64,000 bases of DNA, from the NCBI RefSeq assembly GCF_046569695.1, contig NZ_JBKHUI010000001.1, forward strand, positions 186,001 to 250,000, given 5' to 3'. Within the stretch, counting starts at the first letter, position 1, and the number at the start of each line of letters is the position of its first letter. A program made the translations under genes and the position numbers. This document shows positions 51,799 through 61,147 of the stretch, in pieces. This stretch comes from Kluyvera sp046569695. Its GTDB lineage: Bacteria; Pseudomonadota; Gammaproteobacteria; Enterobacterales; Enterobacteriaceae. The notes below the pieces were generated by a model. That model was given only the letters and a program-made list of their open reading frames with translations, searched no databases and was not told the DNA's origin.

Positions 51799-51823
51799 AA
51801 ACCGGCTCAGGCCGGTTTTTTTC
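51799..51823 (+). terminator. Terminator after uspE
   Basis: Stem AACCGGC and GCCGGTT around TCAG, followed by a run of T at 51817-51822. Confidence 0.88.
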
Positions 51824-51882
51824 TGTCTGGAGCAGAATCCCCGGCGTCGCATTGCTCGACCGGGCTACAAACAACACACCTA

Positions 51883-52071
51883 TCAGTGGAGCCCTAGTCG
51901 CCAGGCAAAATCGATCTCTTCTTTAAGTTCAATGGCGGAAAGCGACATCAGGTCGGCAAATTCCAGCTCAAGTTGCTTAACGCGTTTCAGATATTGTGCG
52001 GGGGTTAACGGGGTGGTTTCACGGCGGAGATATTCGATGGCCAGTTGTGCAGGCGATAACAAGGTATCCAT
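51883..52071 (-). CDS. Conserved small protein of unknown function
   Basis: 62 residues from ATG 52071 (MDTLLSPAQLAIEYLRRETT), rich in Leu, Glu and helix-forming residues, ending AWRLGLH. No membrane segment or signal peptide. I do not recognise a named family. It stands alone between uspE and pntB, with the pntAB terminator behind its start. The longer frame to 52143 lacks support. Confidence 0.65.
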   Translation of the reverse strand: MDTLLSPAQLAIEYLRRETTPLTPAQYLKRVKQLELEFADLMSLSAIELKEEIDFAWRLGLH

Positions 52072-52152
52072 AATTTCCTCATAGGTGTGGACGACGTTGA
52101 ATAGTATAACACCGATGAGCGCACAATTTTTGACCAAAAACAATCAAGCAAC

Positions 52153-52190
52153 AAATAAAAAAGCCGCCGGTCAGGCTGACGCGGCGGCTT
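52153..52190 (-). terminator. Terminator after pntAB
   Basis: Stem AAGCCGCCG (minus strand from 52190) and CGGCGGCTT, 12-base loop, followed on the minus strand by TTTTATTTG. It ends 18 bp after the pntB stop. Confidence 0.88.
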
Positions 52191-52207
52191 AGCATTCACG
52201 TTATCTA

Positions 52208-53596
52208 TCAGAGCGCTTTCAGAATTGCGTCCACGCTGGCTTTAGCATCACCAAACAGCATGGAGGTATTCTCTTTAAAGAACAGCGGGTTCTGTACGCC
52301 TGCGTAGCCGGTGTTCATTGAGCGTTTGAAGACGATAACGTTCTGCGCCTTCCACACTTCCAGAACCGGCATCCCGGCGATTGGGCTCTTCGGATCGTCC
52401 TGCGCGGCCGGGTTAACGGTGTCGTTCGCGCCGATAACCAGCACAGTATCGGTATCGGAGAAGTCGTCGTTGATCTCGTCCATCTCCAGTACGATGTCGT
52501 AAGGCACCTTCGCTTCCGCCAGCAGCACGTTCATGTGGCCTGGCAGACGCCCGGCAACCGGGTGAATACCGAAACGTACCTTAATGCCGCGCGCACGCAG
52601 CTTGTCGGTAATTTCAGCGACCGGGTACTGCGCCTGTGCCACCGCCATGCCGTAGCCTGGGGTGATGATCACGGTGTGGGAGTTTTTCAGCATTTCTGCC
52701 GTCTCTTCCGCGGTGATTTCGCGGTGCTCGCCCACTTCTTCGTCACTACCGGTAGAGGAACCATCGGTACCAAAACCACCGGCAATAACGCTGAAGAACG
52801 AACGGTTCATCGCTTTACACATGATGTAAGACAGGATGGCACCAGAAGAACCCACCAGCGCACCGGTGACGATCAGCAGGTCGTTGCTGAGCATAAAGCC
52901 TGCTGCCGCCGCTGCCCAACCGGAGTAGGAGTTCAGCATGGACACCACCACCGGCATGTCCGCACCGCCGATGGAGGCGACCAGATGCCAGCCGAAAGCC
53001 AGCGCGATAACGGTCATCACCAGCAGGCACAGCACCTGGGTGCCGACGCTATCGGTGCGCACGAAGGCCACCAGCAGCAGGAAGGAAACCACCAGCGCCG
53101 CCAGATTCAGCTTATGGCGGTTTGGCAGCATCAGCGGCTTAGAAGACATCTTGCCGCACAGCTTACCGAACGCCACGATAGAACCGGTAAAGGTTACCGC
53201 ACCGATGAAGATGCCGAGGAACACTTCGGTCAGGTGAATATTGACCAGAATCTGCTCCATACCGGTTTCGTGCTGCAGGTAGCTGTTAAAGCCAACCAGC
53301 ACCGCCGCCAGACCAACGAAGCTGTGCAGAACTGCCACCAGTTCCGGCATTTCGGTCATTTCGACTTTCTTCGCCAGGCGAATACCAATCGCGCCGCCGA
53401 TAATCATCGCCAGCAGAATCCACGCTACGTTGCTGGTATCCGGCCCGAAGATGGTCGCAATCAGGGCGATAGCCATCCCGGCAATACCGTAGTAGTTGCC
53501 CTGCTGGGACGTTTCGTGTTTTGACAGCCCTGCCAGGCTAAAAATAAACAGGATCGCGGCAACAATGTATGCAGCTGTAACTAATCCTCCAGACAT
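52208..53596 (-). CDS. pntB: NAD(P) transhydrogenase subunit beta PntB
   Basis: 462 residues, like E. coli PntB. About nine N-terminal membrane helices carry the proton path. The C-terminal domain III from about residue 280 binds NADP(H), seen in VIITPGYGMAVAQAQYPV, GRLPGHMNVLLAEAKVPYD and ANDTVNPAAQDDPKSPI. With PntA it uses the proton gradient to make NADPH from NADH. It starts 11 bp after pntA, in one operon. Confidence 0.97.
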   Translation of the reverse strand: MSGGLVTAAYIVAAILFIFSLAGLSKHETSQQGNYYGIAGMAIALIATIFGPDTSNVAWILLAMIIGGAIGIRLAKKVEMTEMPELVAVLHSFVGLAAVLVGFNSYLQHETGMEQILVNIHLTEVFLGIFIGAVTFTGSIVAFGKLCGKMSSKPLMLPNRHKLNLAALVVSFLLLVAFVRTDSVGTQVLCLLVMTVIALAFGWHLVASIGGADMPVVVSMLNSYSGWAAAAAGFMLSNDLLIVTGALVGSSGAILSYIMCKAMNRSFFSVIAGGFGTDGSSTGSDEEVGEHREITAEETAEMLKNSHTVIITPGYGMAVAQAQYPVAEITDKLRARGIKVRFGIHPVAGRLPGHMNVLLAEAKVPYDIVLEMDEINDDFSDTDTVLVIGANDTVNPAAQDDPKSPIAGMPVLEVWKAQNVIVFKRSMNTGYAGVQNPLFFKENTSMLFGDAKASVDAILKAL

Positions 53597-53607
53597 TTGT
53601 TAACCCC

Positions 53608-55137
53608 TTATCCTTTGCGGAACATTTTCAGCATGCGCTGAGTGACGGTGAAACCACCAAAAATATTAATGCTGGCGATCAATACCGCGATAAAACTCAG
53701 GAAGCTGACCCAGCCACCATGGCCAATCTGCAGGAGCGCGCCCACCACGATAATGCCGGAGATGGCATTCGTGACCGACATCAGCGGCGTGTGCAAGGCA
53801 TGAGAAACGTTCCACACCACGTAGTACCCCACCACGCAGGACAGCGCGAACACCGTAAAGTGACCGAGGAACTCTTTCGGCGCGACGTTCGCAAGCCAGC
53901 CGAATAAAATAATCACCAGCGCCATCAGCGCATATTTGCGCCATGGTGAAGCCGGTTTCGGCGCTTCTTTCGGCTCTTCAACCGCTTTCTTCGCCGCCTG
54001 AGGCTGAGCAGAAACCTGAATCGGCGGCGCCGGCCAGGTGACTTCGCCTTCGCGGATCACGGTCACACCGCGAATCACGACGTCATCAAAGTCGATGGTG
54101 ACGTTGCCGTCTTTCTCTTTGCACAGCAGTTTCAGCAGGTTTACAAGGTTAGTGCCGTACAGCTGGGAGGATTGGGTCGGCAGACGACCGGCAAGGTCGG
54201 TGTAGCCAATCACCTTCACGCCGTTTGGCGTGGTGACGATTTGGTTCGCCACGGTGTATTCACAGTTGCCGCCGTTTTGCGCCGCCAGATCAACAATCAC
54301 GCTGCCTGGGGTCATGGAGTCAACCATTTCGCGGGTGATCAGCTTCGGAGCCGGTTTACCTGGAATCAGCGCCGTGGTGACAATGATGTCGACCTCTTTT
54401 GCCTGCGCGGCAAACAGCGCCATTTCCGCCGCGATAAACGCTTCGGACATTACTTTAGCGTAGCCATCACCGCTACCCGCTTCTTCTTTAAAGTCCAGCT
54501 CAAGGAACTCGGCGCCCATACTCTGCACCTGTTCTTTCACTTCTGGACGCGTATCGAAGGCTCGCACAATCGCGCCAAGGCTGTTTGCTGCTCCGATCGC
54601 TGCAAGACCTGCGACGCCAGCACCAATCACCATCACTTTCGCCGGAGGCACTTTCCCTGCCGCGGTGATTTGACCGGTAAAGAAGCGACCAAACTCGTGA
54701 GCCGCTTCTACAATCGCACGGTAACCGGCGATGTTGGCCATCGAGCTTAAGGCATCGAGCGACTGCGCGCGAGAAATGCGCGGTACGGAGTCCATCGCCA
54801 TCACGTTAACACCACGCGCGGCAAGTTTTTCCATCAGCGCGGCATTTTGTGCCGGCCAGATAAAACTAATCAGCGTAGAGCCAGGATTCAGCAGCGCAAT
54901 CTCTTCGTCCAGCGGCGCGTTGACTTTCAGAATAACGTCAGAGTGCCAGACCGCATCGCCTGAGACAATTTCGGCTCCGGCCTGAACAAACGCGTCATCA
55001 TCAAAACTTGCCAGTTTTCCTGCACCACTTTCAATTGCCACGCTGAAACCGAGCTTAAGCAGTTGTTCCACCGTCTTCGGCGTTGCTGCGACTCGCGTTT
55101 CCTGGGCCCACCTCTCTTTTGGTACACCAATACGCAT
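53608..55137 (-). CDS. pntA: NAD(P) transhydrogenase subunit alpha PntA
   Basis: 509 residues, as in E. coli. The N-terminal domain I (about 1-380) is related to alanine dehydrogenase, with IGAGVAGLAAIGAANSLGA as the NAD+ loop and FDTRPEVKEQVQSMGAEFL after it. A linker rich in Ala, Pro, Lys and Glu leads to four membrane helices from about 400 (YALMALVIILFGWLANVAP; FTVFALSCVVGYYVVW). It is the first gene of pntAB. Confidence 0.97.
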   Translation of the reverse strand: MRIGVPKERWAQETRVAATPKTVEQLLKLGFSVAIESGAGKLASFDDDAFVQAGAEIVSGDAVWHSDVILKVNAPLDEEIALLNPGSTLISFIWPAQNAALMEKLAARGVNVMAMDSVPRISRAQSLDALSSMANIAGYRAIVEAAHEFGRFFTGQITAAGKVPPAKVMVIGAGVAGLAAIGAANSLGAIVRAFDTRPEVKEQVQSMGAEFLELDFKEEAGSGDGYAKVMSEAFIAAEMALFAAQAKEVDIIVTTALIPGKPAPKLITREMVDSMTPGSVIVDLAAQNGGNCEYTVANQIVTTPNGVKVIGYTDLAGRLPTQSSQLYGTNLVNLLKLLCKEKDGNVTIDFDDVVIRGVTVIREGEVTWPAPPIQVSAQPQAAKKAVEEPKEAPKPASPWRKYALMALVIILFGWLANVAPKEFLGHFTVFALSCVVGYYVVWNVSHALHTPLMSVTNAISGIIVVGALLQIGHGGWVSFLSFIAVLIASINIFGGFTVTQRMLKMFRKG

Positions 55138-55662
55138 AACTATTCCCTTACATCGGTTCTAATTTGATGGTTTGCCATTTTGTCAGTATGTTGCGGATGA
55201 CCCGTCAGCGAACAAACAGGCGAGCAACCTGAATAAATAAAACAGTAACAAACTGTCTATAACCTACTGAAAATCCCGATTGTGATCTAGCTCCGAAAAA
55301 CACTATTTTTGCATTAAATGCCGAATACCGAGTGGCGACGGTTACAAACAGCGATATTTACCCCCGATTTGATTAGCGAGCCTCATAAATCGCTTCATCA
55401 GCGAGTGAAAACATGATTATTTGCGGGCAAGATATGCCATTTAACATTCCATTAACTTAAAAAAGTCATAAGGTTGACCGGTTTTTCTGGTCAAGAGCCC
55501 GTTTTTTCAACATATCAGGAAAAGTTATCCAAAACCGTCATCGGGTTCGCATCTGAAGTTAAAAATGACGCAGACAGTAGAGTCATTTCAATGCCATAAT
55601 CAGGCGTTTCCCGTTTACAACATTTCCCGAATTTGGTTTGCGCAAGGCGAAGGATTATTTTT
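55138..55662. other. Divergent pntA-ydgH intergenic region
   Basis: 525 bp with no gene I can support. It must hold the promoters of pntAB (leftward) and ydgH (rightward). A short inverted repeat, TTGACC (55474-55479) / GGTCAA (55489-55494), is the only structure noted. Confidence 0.4.
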
Positions 55663-56613
55663 ATGAAGCTTAAGAACACCCTCCTCGTGTCCGCCATGCT
55701 GACTGCCGCGGCCATGTCCGCTCAGGCAGCAACCGAGCTGACCCCGGAGCAAGCGTCCGCACTGAAGCCCTATGATCGTGTCGTGATTACCGGTCGTTTT
55801 AACGCCATTGGCGATGCCGTTCAGGCGGTATCCCGTAAAGCGGACAAAGACGGCGCAGCCTCCTTTTACGTTGTCGACACCTCTGATTTCGGCAACAGCG
55901 GGAACTGGCGCGTAACGGCAGATTTCTATAAAGCCGATGCGGCAAAATCAGAAGCCCCGAAAAACCGCGTGATTAACGGTATCGTTGAGCTGCCAAAAGA
56001 TCAGGCCGTTGCACTGGTGCCTTACGACACTGTGACCGTGCAAGGCTTCTACCGCAGCCAGCCTGAAGTGAACGATGCCATCACCAAAGCAGCGAAGGCG
56101 AAAGGTGCAGCATCCTTCTTTATCGTTCGTCAGGTTGATGCTAACGACGGTGGCAACCAGCGCGTAACGGCGTATATCTATAAAGCCGACGCGGAAAAAC
56201 GCGTTCTGCAGAGCCCGGATGCGATTCCAGCCGATTCCGACGCTGGCCGTAAGGCGCTGGCCGAAGGTGGCGAAGCCGCCAAACAGGTTGAAATCCCCGG
56301 CGTTGCCACCACCGCTGCCGTGGGCGCAGGTACCGGCGTAGGTCGTTTCTTCGAAACCCAGTCCTCTAAAGGTGGACGTTACAGTGTCACGCTGCCTGAC
56401 GGCACCAAGGTTGAAGAGCTGAATAAAGTTGCAGCAGCACAGATGGTTCCGTTCGACAGCGTTAAGTTCACCGGTAACTACGGCAATATGACCGAAGTGT
56501 CCTACCAGGTGGCGAAACGCGCAGCGAAGAAAGGCGCGAAGTACTACCACATTACGCGTCAGTGGCAAGAGCGTGGCGGCAACGTCACCATCAGCGCCGA
56601 CCTGTACAAGTAA
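55663..56613 (+). CDS. ydgH: YdgH, periplasmic protein with three DUF1471 domains
   Basis: 316 residues from MKLKNTLLVSAML. A signal peptide ends AMSAQAA. Three copies of the YhcN/BhsA/McbA domain follow at about 26-95, 110-185 and 240-316, each with the pattern VxxGxFxxxxxxxxAVxxKAxxxGAxxFYVVxxxD...N.RVTADFYKAD; the last ends in DLYK. BhsA and McbA family proteins are single-domain and stress-linked. YdgH is normally tripartite too, but its role is unknown. A terminator follows. Confidence 0.93.
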   Translation: MKLKNTLLVSAMLTAAAMSAQAATELTPEQASALKPYDRVVITGRFNAIGDAVQAVSRKADKDGAASFYVVDTSDFGNSGNWRVTADFYKADAAKSEAPKNRVINGIVELPKDQAVALVPYDTVTVQGFYRSQPEVNDAITKAAKAKGAASFFIVRQVDANDGGNQRVTAYIYKADAEKRVLQSPDAIPADSDAGRKALAEGGEAAKQVEIPGVATTAAVGAGTGVGRFFETQSSKGGRYSVTLPDGTKVEELNKVAAAQMVPFDSVKFTGNYGNMTEVSYQVAKRAAKKGAKYYHITRQWQERGGNVTISADLYK

Positions 56614-56620
56614 TCTCAAA

Positions 56621-56650
56621 AAAGCCGGTGATCCTCTCGCCGGCTTTTTT
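56621..56650 (+). terminator. Terminator after ydgH
   Basis: Stem AAAGCCGG (56621-56628) / CCGGCTTT (56640-56647) followed by a run of T. Confidence 0.88.
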
Positions 56651-56873
56651 CATCACGATCCTATCCTCTCGCATCCGCCCGTTTTTAAACCACTCAACCG
56701 TCTCGCTATCCATTTTTTATCTTCCCTCGTCCGATAGTGTGACTTTTTCGGACATACATTGTTGCATGTATGCACTGCACTCCGTAAAATCGCCGCCTCA
56801 GCGCAATCCTCCATTTTTATGCGATTTCGCCAAATAAATATTCTTGTTCTTCTTCTTCCGCGACAGGATTCAC

Positions 56874-58256
56874 ATGGAAAAGAAATTAGGGCTTAGTGCC
56901 CTGACGGCGCTGGTGCTGAGCTCAATGCTCGGAGCGGGCGTTTTTAGTCTGCCGCAAAATATGGCGGAAGTCGCCAGCCCTGCTGCGCTGCTGATCGGTT
57001 GGGCAATCACCGGTGTCGGCATCCTGTTTCTTGCCGTGGCAATGCTGGTGTTGACCCGCATTCGTCCCGATCTCGACGGCGGCATCTTTACCTACGCACG
57101 CGAAGGTTTCGGCGAACTGGTTGGCTTCTGCTCCGCCTGGGGCTACTGGCTGTGCGCGGTCATCGCCAACGTCTCCTATCTGGTTATCGTCTTCTCGGCG
57201 CTGAGTTTCTTTACCGATACGCCGGAGATGCGCCTGTTTGGCGACGGCAATACCTGGCACTCCATCGTCGGCGCCTCGATACTGCTGTGGGTTGTCCATT
57301 TTCTGGTCCTACGAGGCGTGCAGACTGCTGCCAGCATCAACCTGGTAGCGACGCTAGCTAAACTGGTGCCGCTCGGGCTGTTTATCGTTCTCGCCGCCCT
57401 TGCCTTCAACAGCGACGTGTTCACCCTCGACTTCCACGGTATCGATTTAGGCGTGCCGGTCTGGGAACAGGTGAAAAATACCATGCTGATTACCCTGTGG
57501 GTATTTATCGGCGTGGAAGGCGCAGTGGTGGTTTCTGCCCGTGCACGTAATAAAAAAGATGTCGGTCGCGCGACGCTGCTTGCGGTCATCTCTGCGCTGG
57601 GCGTTTATCTGCTGGTAACGCTGCTGTCGATGGGCGTCGTTGCGCGCCCTGAGCTTGCTGAAATGCGCAACCCGTCGATGGCAGGTCTGATGGTGCGCAT
57701 GATGGGCTCGTGGGGCGAAGTGGTGATTGCTGCTGGGCTGATTGTTTCGGTCTGCGGGGCTTACCTGAGCTGGACGATTATGGCGGCGGAAGTGCCGCTG
57801 CTGGCCGCTACGCACAAAGCGTTTCCGCGTATTTTTGCTCGCCAGAACGCCAATAATGCACCCTCCGCTTCGCTTTGGCTGACCAACCTCAGCGTGCAGG
57901 CAAGCCTGGTGCTGATCTGGCTGACCGGGTCAGACTACAATACGCTGCTGACCATCGCGTCCGAAATGATCCTCGTGCCTTACTTCCTGGTCGGCGCGTT
58001 CCTGCTTAAAATTGCGAATCGTCCGTTACACAAGCTTATTGGTGTCGGCGCCTGTGTTTATGGCTTATGGTTATTGTATGCTTCTGGCCCCATGCACCTG
58101 CTGCTGTCGGTCGTACTCTATGCGCCAGGGCTACTGGTCTTTATTTATGCCCGCCGCACCCATGTCGATAACGTCATGCTGAAGCGTCGTGAGTTGGCTT
58201 TAATTGGTTTGCTTCTGGTTGCCGCCGTACCGGCAACGTGGATGCTGATGGGGTGA
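56874..58256 (+). CDS. ydgI: YdgI, APA family arginine/ornithine antiporter-like
   Basis: 460 residues from MEKKLGLSAL, the E. coli YdgI length. About twelve membrane helices with the APC-type SSMLGAGVFSLPQNMAEVASPAALLIGW start and PDLDGGIFTYAREGFGELVGF. Homologous to ArcD, the arginine:ornithine antiporter, but no arginine deiminase genes are nearby, so the substrate is not certain. It is followed by folM after 39 bp. Confidence 0.92.
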   Translation: MEKKLGLSALTALVLSSMLGAGVFSLPQNMAEVASPAALLIGWAITGVGILFLAVAMLVLTRIRPDLDGGIFTYAREGFGELVGFCSAWGYWLCAVIANVSYLVIVFSALSFFTDTPEMRLFGDGNTWHSIVGASILLWVVHFLVLRGVQTAASINLVATLAKLVPLGLFIVLAALAFNSDVFTLDFHGIDLGVPVWEQVKNTMLITLWVFIGVEGAVVVSARARNKKDVGRATLLAVISALGVYLLVTLLSMGVVARPELAEMRNPSMAGLMVRMMGSWGEVVIAAGLIVSVCGAYLSWTIMAAEVPLLAATHKAFPRIFARQNANNAPSASLWLTNLSVQASLVLIWLTGSDYNTLLTIASEMILVPYFLVGAFLLKIANRPLHKLIGVGACVYGLWLLYASGPMHLLLSVVLYAPGLLVFIYARRTHVDNVMLKRRELALIGLLLVAAVPATWMLMG

Positions 58257-58295
58257 TGCGCGTGGCCCCATTGTCTTTAATATAAGGAGAGTACG

Positions 58296-59018
58296 ATGGG
58301 AAACATGCTATCACGCCCGATTCTGATAACCGGTGGAGGCCGCCGCATTGGCCTCGCCCTTGCCCACCACTTTCTCACCCAGCAGCAGCCGGTTATCCTA
58401 AGCTACCGCACCCACTACCCGGCTATCGACGTGATGCAGCGGGCAGGCGCGGTCTGCATTCAGGCGGATTTCTCCACCGACGAGGGGATTTATACCTTCG
58501 CGGATGCGGTGAGAACTCACTGCTCTAGCCTGCGTGCGGTGATTCATAACGCCAGCGGCTGGCTGGCGGAGAGCCCTGGCGCATCGCTCAGCCACGTGCT
58601 GAACGCGATGATGCAAATCCATGTGCACGCCCCCTATCTGCTTAACCACGCGCTGGAAGATATGCTGCGCGGTCATGGTCACGCCGAAGGCGATATTATT
58701 CACTTTACCGATTACGTCGTAGAGCGCGGTAGCGATAAGCACATCGCCTATGCGGCCAGTAAAGCGGCGCTGGATAATATGACTCGATCCTTTGCCCGCA
58801 AGCTGGCGCCGGAAGTTAAGGTGAACGCCATTGCGCCTGCGCTGGTGCTGTTTAATGAAGGTGATGATGCGGAATATCGCCAGAAAGCGCTTAATAAGTC
58901 GCTGATGAAGATTGCCGCAGGGGAGAAAGAGATTATCGATCTCGTCGACTATATCCTCGGCAGCTGCTACGTGACCGGGCGTACCTTTGCCGTTGATGGT
59001 GGTCGCCCGCTGGTCTAG
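58296..59018 (+). CDS. folM: FolM, dihydromonapterin/dihydrofolate reductase
   Basis: 240 residues, the E. coli length. SDR fold with the N-terminal GGGRRIGLA loop, HNASGW, the catalytic pair in YAASKAALDN and the C-terminal ALVLFNEGDDAEYRQKALNKS. It reduces dihydromonapterin to tetrahydromonapterin and has weak dihydrofolate reductase activity. It stands behind AAGGAGAG. Confidence 0.95.
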   Translation: MGNMLSRPILITGGGRRIGLALAHHFLTQQQPVILSYRTHYPAIDVMQRAGAVCIQADFSTDEGIYTFADAVRTHCSSLRAVIHNASGWLAESPGASLSHVLNAMMQIHVHAPYLLNHALEDMLRGHGHAEGDIIHFTDYVVERGSDKHIAYAASKAALDNMTRSFARKLAPEVKVNAIAPALVLFNEGDDAEYRQKALNKSLMKIAAGEKEIIDLVDYILGSCYVTGRTFAVDGGRPLV

Positions 59019-59021
59019 CGC

Positions 59022-59357
59022 TTAGTGGAAACGTCCCCACAAAAAGATCAGCAGCCAGGCGCTGACGCCCCAGCAGGCCACCGCGCCTGCTAGCGCCAGC
59101 GGCAGGCGCATCATGCCGGTGAGATACCACAACGACAGTAAATAGAGAAAATACGGGATAATCGACCACATGCCGAACACGATGGTCGTTCGCAGCGCCT
59201 CGGTGCCTCGCTCGCTGGCGACAATATAGTGCGCGATCAGCGCAAAAGTGGGAAACAGCGGGATCAGCCCCGCAATCGCGTAGTTTTTGGTTTTCGCTAA
59301 AATCCCGATCAAGACAACCACCAGCGCCCCAAGCAGCGCCTTAATTAACAATCCCAT
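59022..59357 (-). CDS. ydgC: YdgC, GlpM-type membrane protein
   Basis: 111 residues with three to four hydrophobic helices (LLIKALLGALVVVLIGIL; YAIAGLIPLFPTFALIAHYIV; LSLWYLTGMM; GVSAWLLIFLW). GlpM family, function not known. It lies convergent with folM and just upstream of rstA, as in E. coli. Confidence 0.88.
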   Translation of the reverse strand: MGLLIKALLGALVVVLIGILAKTKNYAIAGLIPLFPTFALIAHYIVASERGTEALRTTIVFGMWSIIPYFLYLLSLWYLTGMMRLPLALAGAVACWGVSAWLLIFLWGRFH

Positions 59358-59511
59358 TGCATTATTTACCGCTAAACAACATGTTGTCTGAGCATAACGG
59401 ATGTCCGTCTATTAATGAATGCTTAATGCCGCTCAGAAATAGAGAAAGCAGAGGTGGCAGGCGGTGGGCGCTCAGTGTATCGTAGCGTTTTTTCCGTCAG
59501 TGCGTAGAGTA

Positions 59512-60231
59512 ATGAATAAGATCGTTTATGTTGAGGATGATCCGGATGTTGGGGCGCTGATCGCCGCTTATCTCGGAAAGCATGATATGGATGTGGTGGT
59601 CGAGCCACGTGGCGACAACGCCGAAGCGACGATCGCCCGAGAAAACCCGGACCTGGTGCTGCTGGACATTATGCTGCCGGGTAAAGACGGCATGACGCTG
59701 TGCCGCGACCTGCGCGGCCAATGGACCGGGCCAATTGTTCTGCTGACATCACTCGATAGCGATATGAACCATATCCTGTCCCTGGAAATGGGCGCCAGCG
59801 ACTATATTCTCAAAACCACCCCACCCGCTGTTTTACTGGCTCGCCTGCGTCTGCATTTACGCCAGCGTCCAGCCGCCAACAACAGCATCGTACAGACCCA
59901 GCCTACCCTGACGCCGCACAAAGCAATTCGCTTCGGCACCCTTTCCATCGACCCGGTCAACCGGCAGGTGCTGCTGAGCGGCGAAAGCATCGCGCTGTCG
60001 ACGGCGGATTTCGATCTACTGTGGGAACTGGCGACGCACGCCGGGCAAATTATGGATCGCGATGCGCTGCTGAAAAACCTGCGCGGCGTGACCTACGACG
60101 GCATGGACCGCAGCGTAGATGTGGCGATTTCACGCCTGCGTAAGAAACTGCTCGATAGTGCCACCGAGCCTTACCGTATTAAAACCGTGCGTAATAAAGG
60201 TTATCTGTTCGCACCGCACGCCTGGGAATAA
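59512..60231 (+). CDS. rstA: RstA, OmpR-type response regulator
   Basis: 239 residues from MNKIVYVEDDPDV, same length as E. coli RstA. The receiver domain has the acidic pair E8-D9, phosphoacceptor D52 (LVLLDIMLPG) and the Lys in YILKTTPP. The OmpR winged helix follows from about 130 (LSTADFDLLWELATHAG; SVDVAISRLRKKL; IKTVRNKGYLF). The sensor kinase rstB, which follows directly in E. coli, is missing here; a convergent hydrolase gene lies 144 bp on. Confidence 0.96.
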   Translation: MNKIVYVEDDPDVGALIAAYLGKHDMDVVVEPRGDNAEATIARENPDLVLLDIMLPGKDGMTLCRDLRGQWTGPIVLLTSLDSDMNHILSLEMGASDYILKTTPPAVLLARLRLHLRQRPAANNSIVQTQPTLTPHKAIRFGTLSIDPVNRQVLLSGESIALSTADFDLLWELATHAGQIMDRDALLKNLRGVTYDGMDRSVDVAISRLRKKLLDSATEPYRIKTVRNKGYLFAPHAWE

Positions 60232-60307
60232 CACACATCCCAACAGCATAATATGCTGACTATAAAACTATAACCCTCGAGAGACGGCACACCAGCCCTC
60301 TCAAAAA

Positions 60308-60346
60308 CAGCGTGTTTATGCTGCCAGCTGCGCACTAAACACGCTG
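60308..60346. terminator. Hairpin after rstA
   Basis: Perfect 11-bp arms CAGCGTGTTTA (60308-60318) and TAAACACGCTG (60336-60346) with a 17-base loop. It lies between rstA and the convergent isochorismatase-like gene. T-runs are absent, so its role as terminator is only possible. Confidence 0.5.
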
Positions 60347-60374
60347 CTGGCAATATTATCTCTAATTTCGTTCG

Positions 60375-60905
60375 CTATTGCGTCAGCTCGGCCGTCGTCA
60401 CACCTCGTGCAAAGCCCGCTTCAAGCAATCCCAGCGTCACGTTGAAGATAGCTTCTGCGCTCAACCCCTCGCCCAGAGGAAAACTCAGTACCGCATCGCG
60501 AACGATCGTCATGTTCAACCCCAAATCGGCCCCGGATCGAATCGTTGAGTTAACGCAGAAACCGGCCACGGCGCCAATCACCGTTAACTCGTTAATGTTC
60601 TCGCGCTGTAGCCACTGGTGGAGATCGGTCGAACTAAACGCCGATGAGGTTTGTTTGATAAAGACCTTTTCTTCGCCCTGCTCCTCAAATCCTTCGACCG
60701 GCGGAAAATGGGGGGACTCTTTATGTAGATCGGACCCAGGTTCTGTCGTTTCATGCCGCACGTGAAGCACGGTTTTCCCAGCAGTCCGGAACGCGGCTAA
60801 AACCGCTTTCATATTCCCGATGCTGGAGGTAGGAAAATACTCAATCCCACGCGCAATTCTATCGCTGACAAACCGCTGCATATCAATAACCAGTAAAGCC
60901 TGCAT
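60375..60905 (-). CDS. Isochorismatase-family cysteine hydrolase
   Basis: 176 residues from ATG 60905 (MQALLVIDMQ). The catalytic triad of the family is visible: Asp in VIDMQ (D8), Lys in VFIKQTSSAF and Cys in AVAGFCVNST. Members hydrolyse amides or ureides such as nicotinamide, N-carbamoylsarcosine or biuret; the substrate cannot be told here. A longer frame to 61028 is open but has no good start. It is convergent with rstA. Confidence 0.87.
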   Translation of the reverse strand: MQALLVIDMQRFVSDRIARGIEYFPTSSIGNMKAVLAAFRTAGKTVLHVRHETTEPGSDLHKESPHFPPVEGFEEQGEEKVFIKQTSSAFSSTDLHQWLQRENINELTVIGAVAGFCVNSTIRSGADLGLNMTIVRDAVLSFPLGEGLSAEAIFNVTLGLLEAGFARGVTTAELTQ

Positions 60906-61147
60906 AAAGCCCTCGACAGTACAGAAAAAAGACAAATTACGAGAATCATGGTGCGAAAACAAGCCGCTCAATATTGTTCCACCTTCCCTGTCGGCCAAAT
61001 GCAAAAAGTCACACTTTTTGTATGACAAATTAGCATCTTTCTCTCTATAATCCGCCGCGCGCTATTATCCATCCGGATAATAGGTTAATTAATTGAAAAC
61101 AACTCTTTCCGGCATTTCAGGTGCTGAATGGGGCAAGAGGCTTAAAG

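Noticed and set aside
52535..53524. 329-codon plus-strand frame inside pntB
   Set aside because: Antisense to the well-conserved transhydrogenase subunit.
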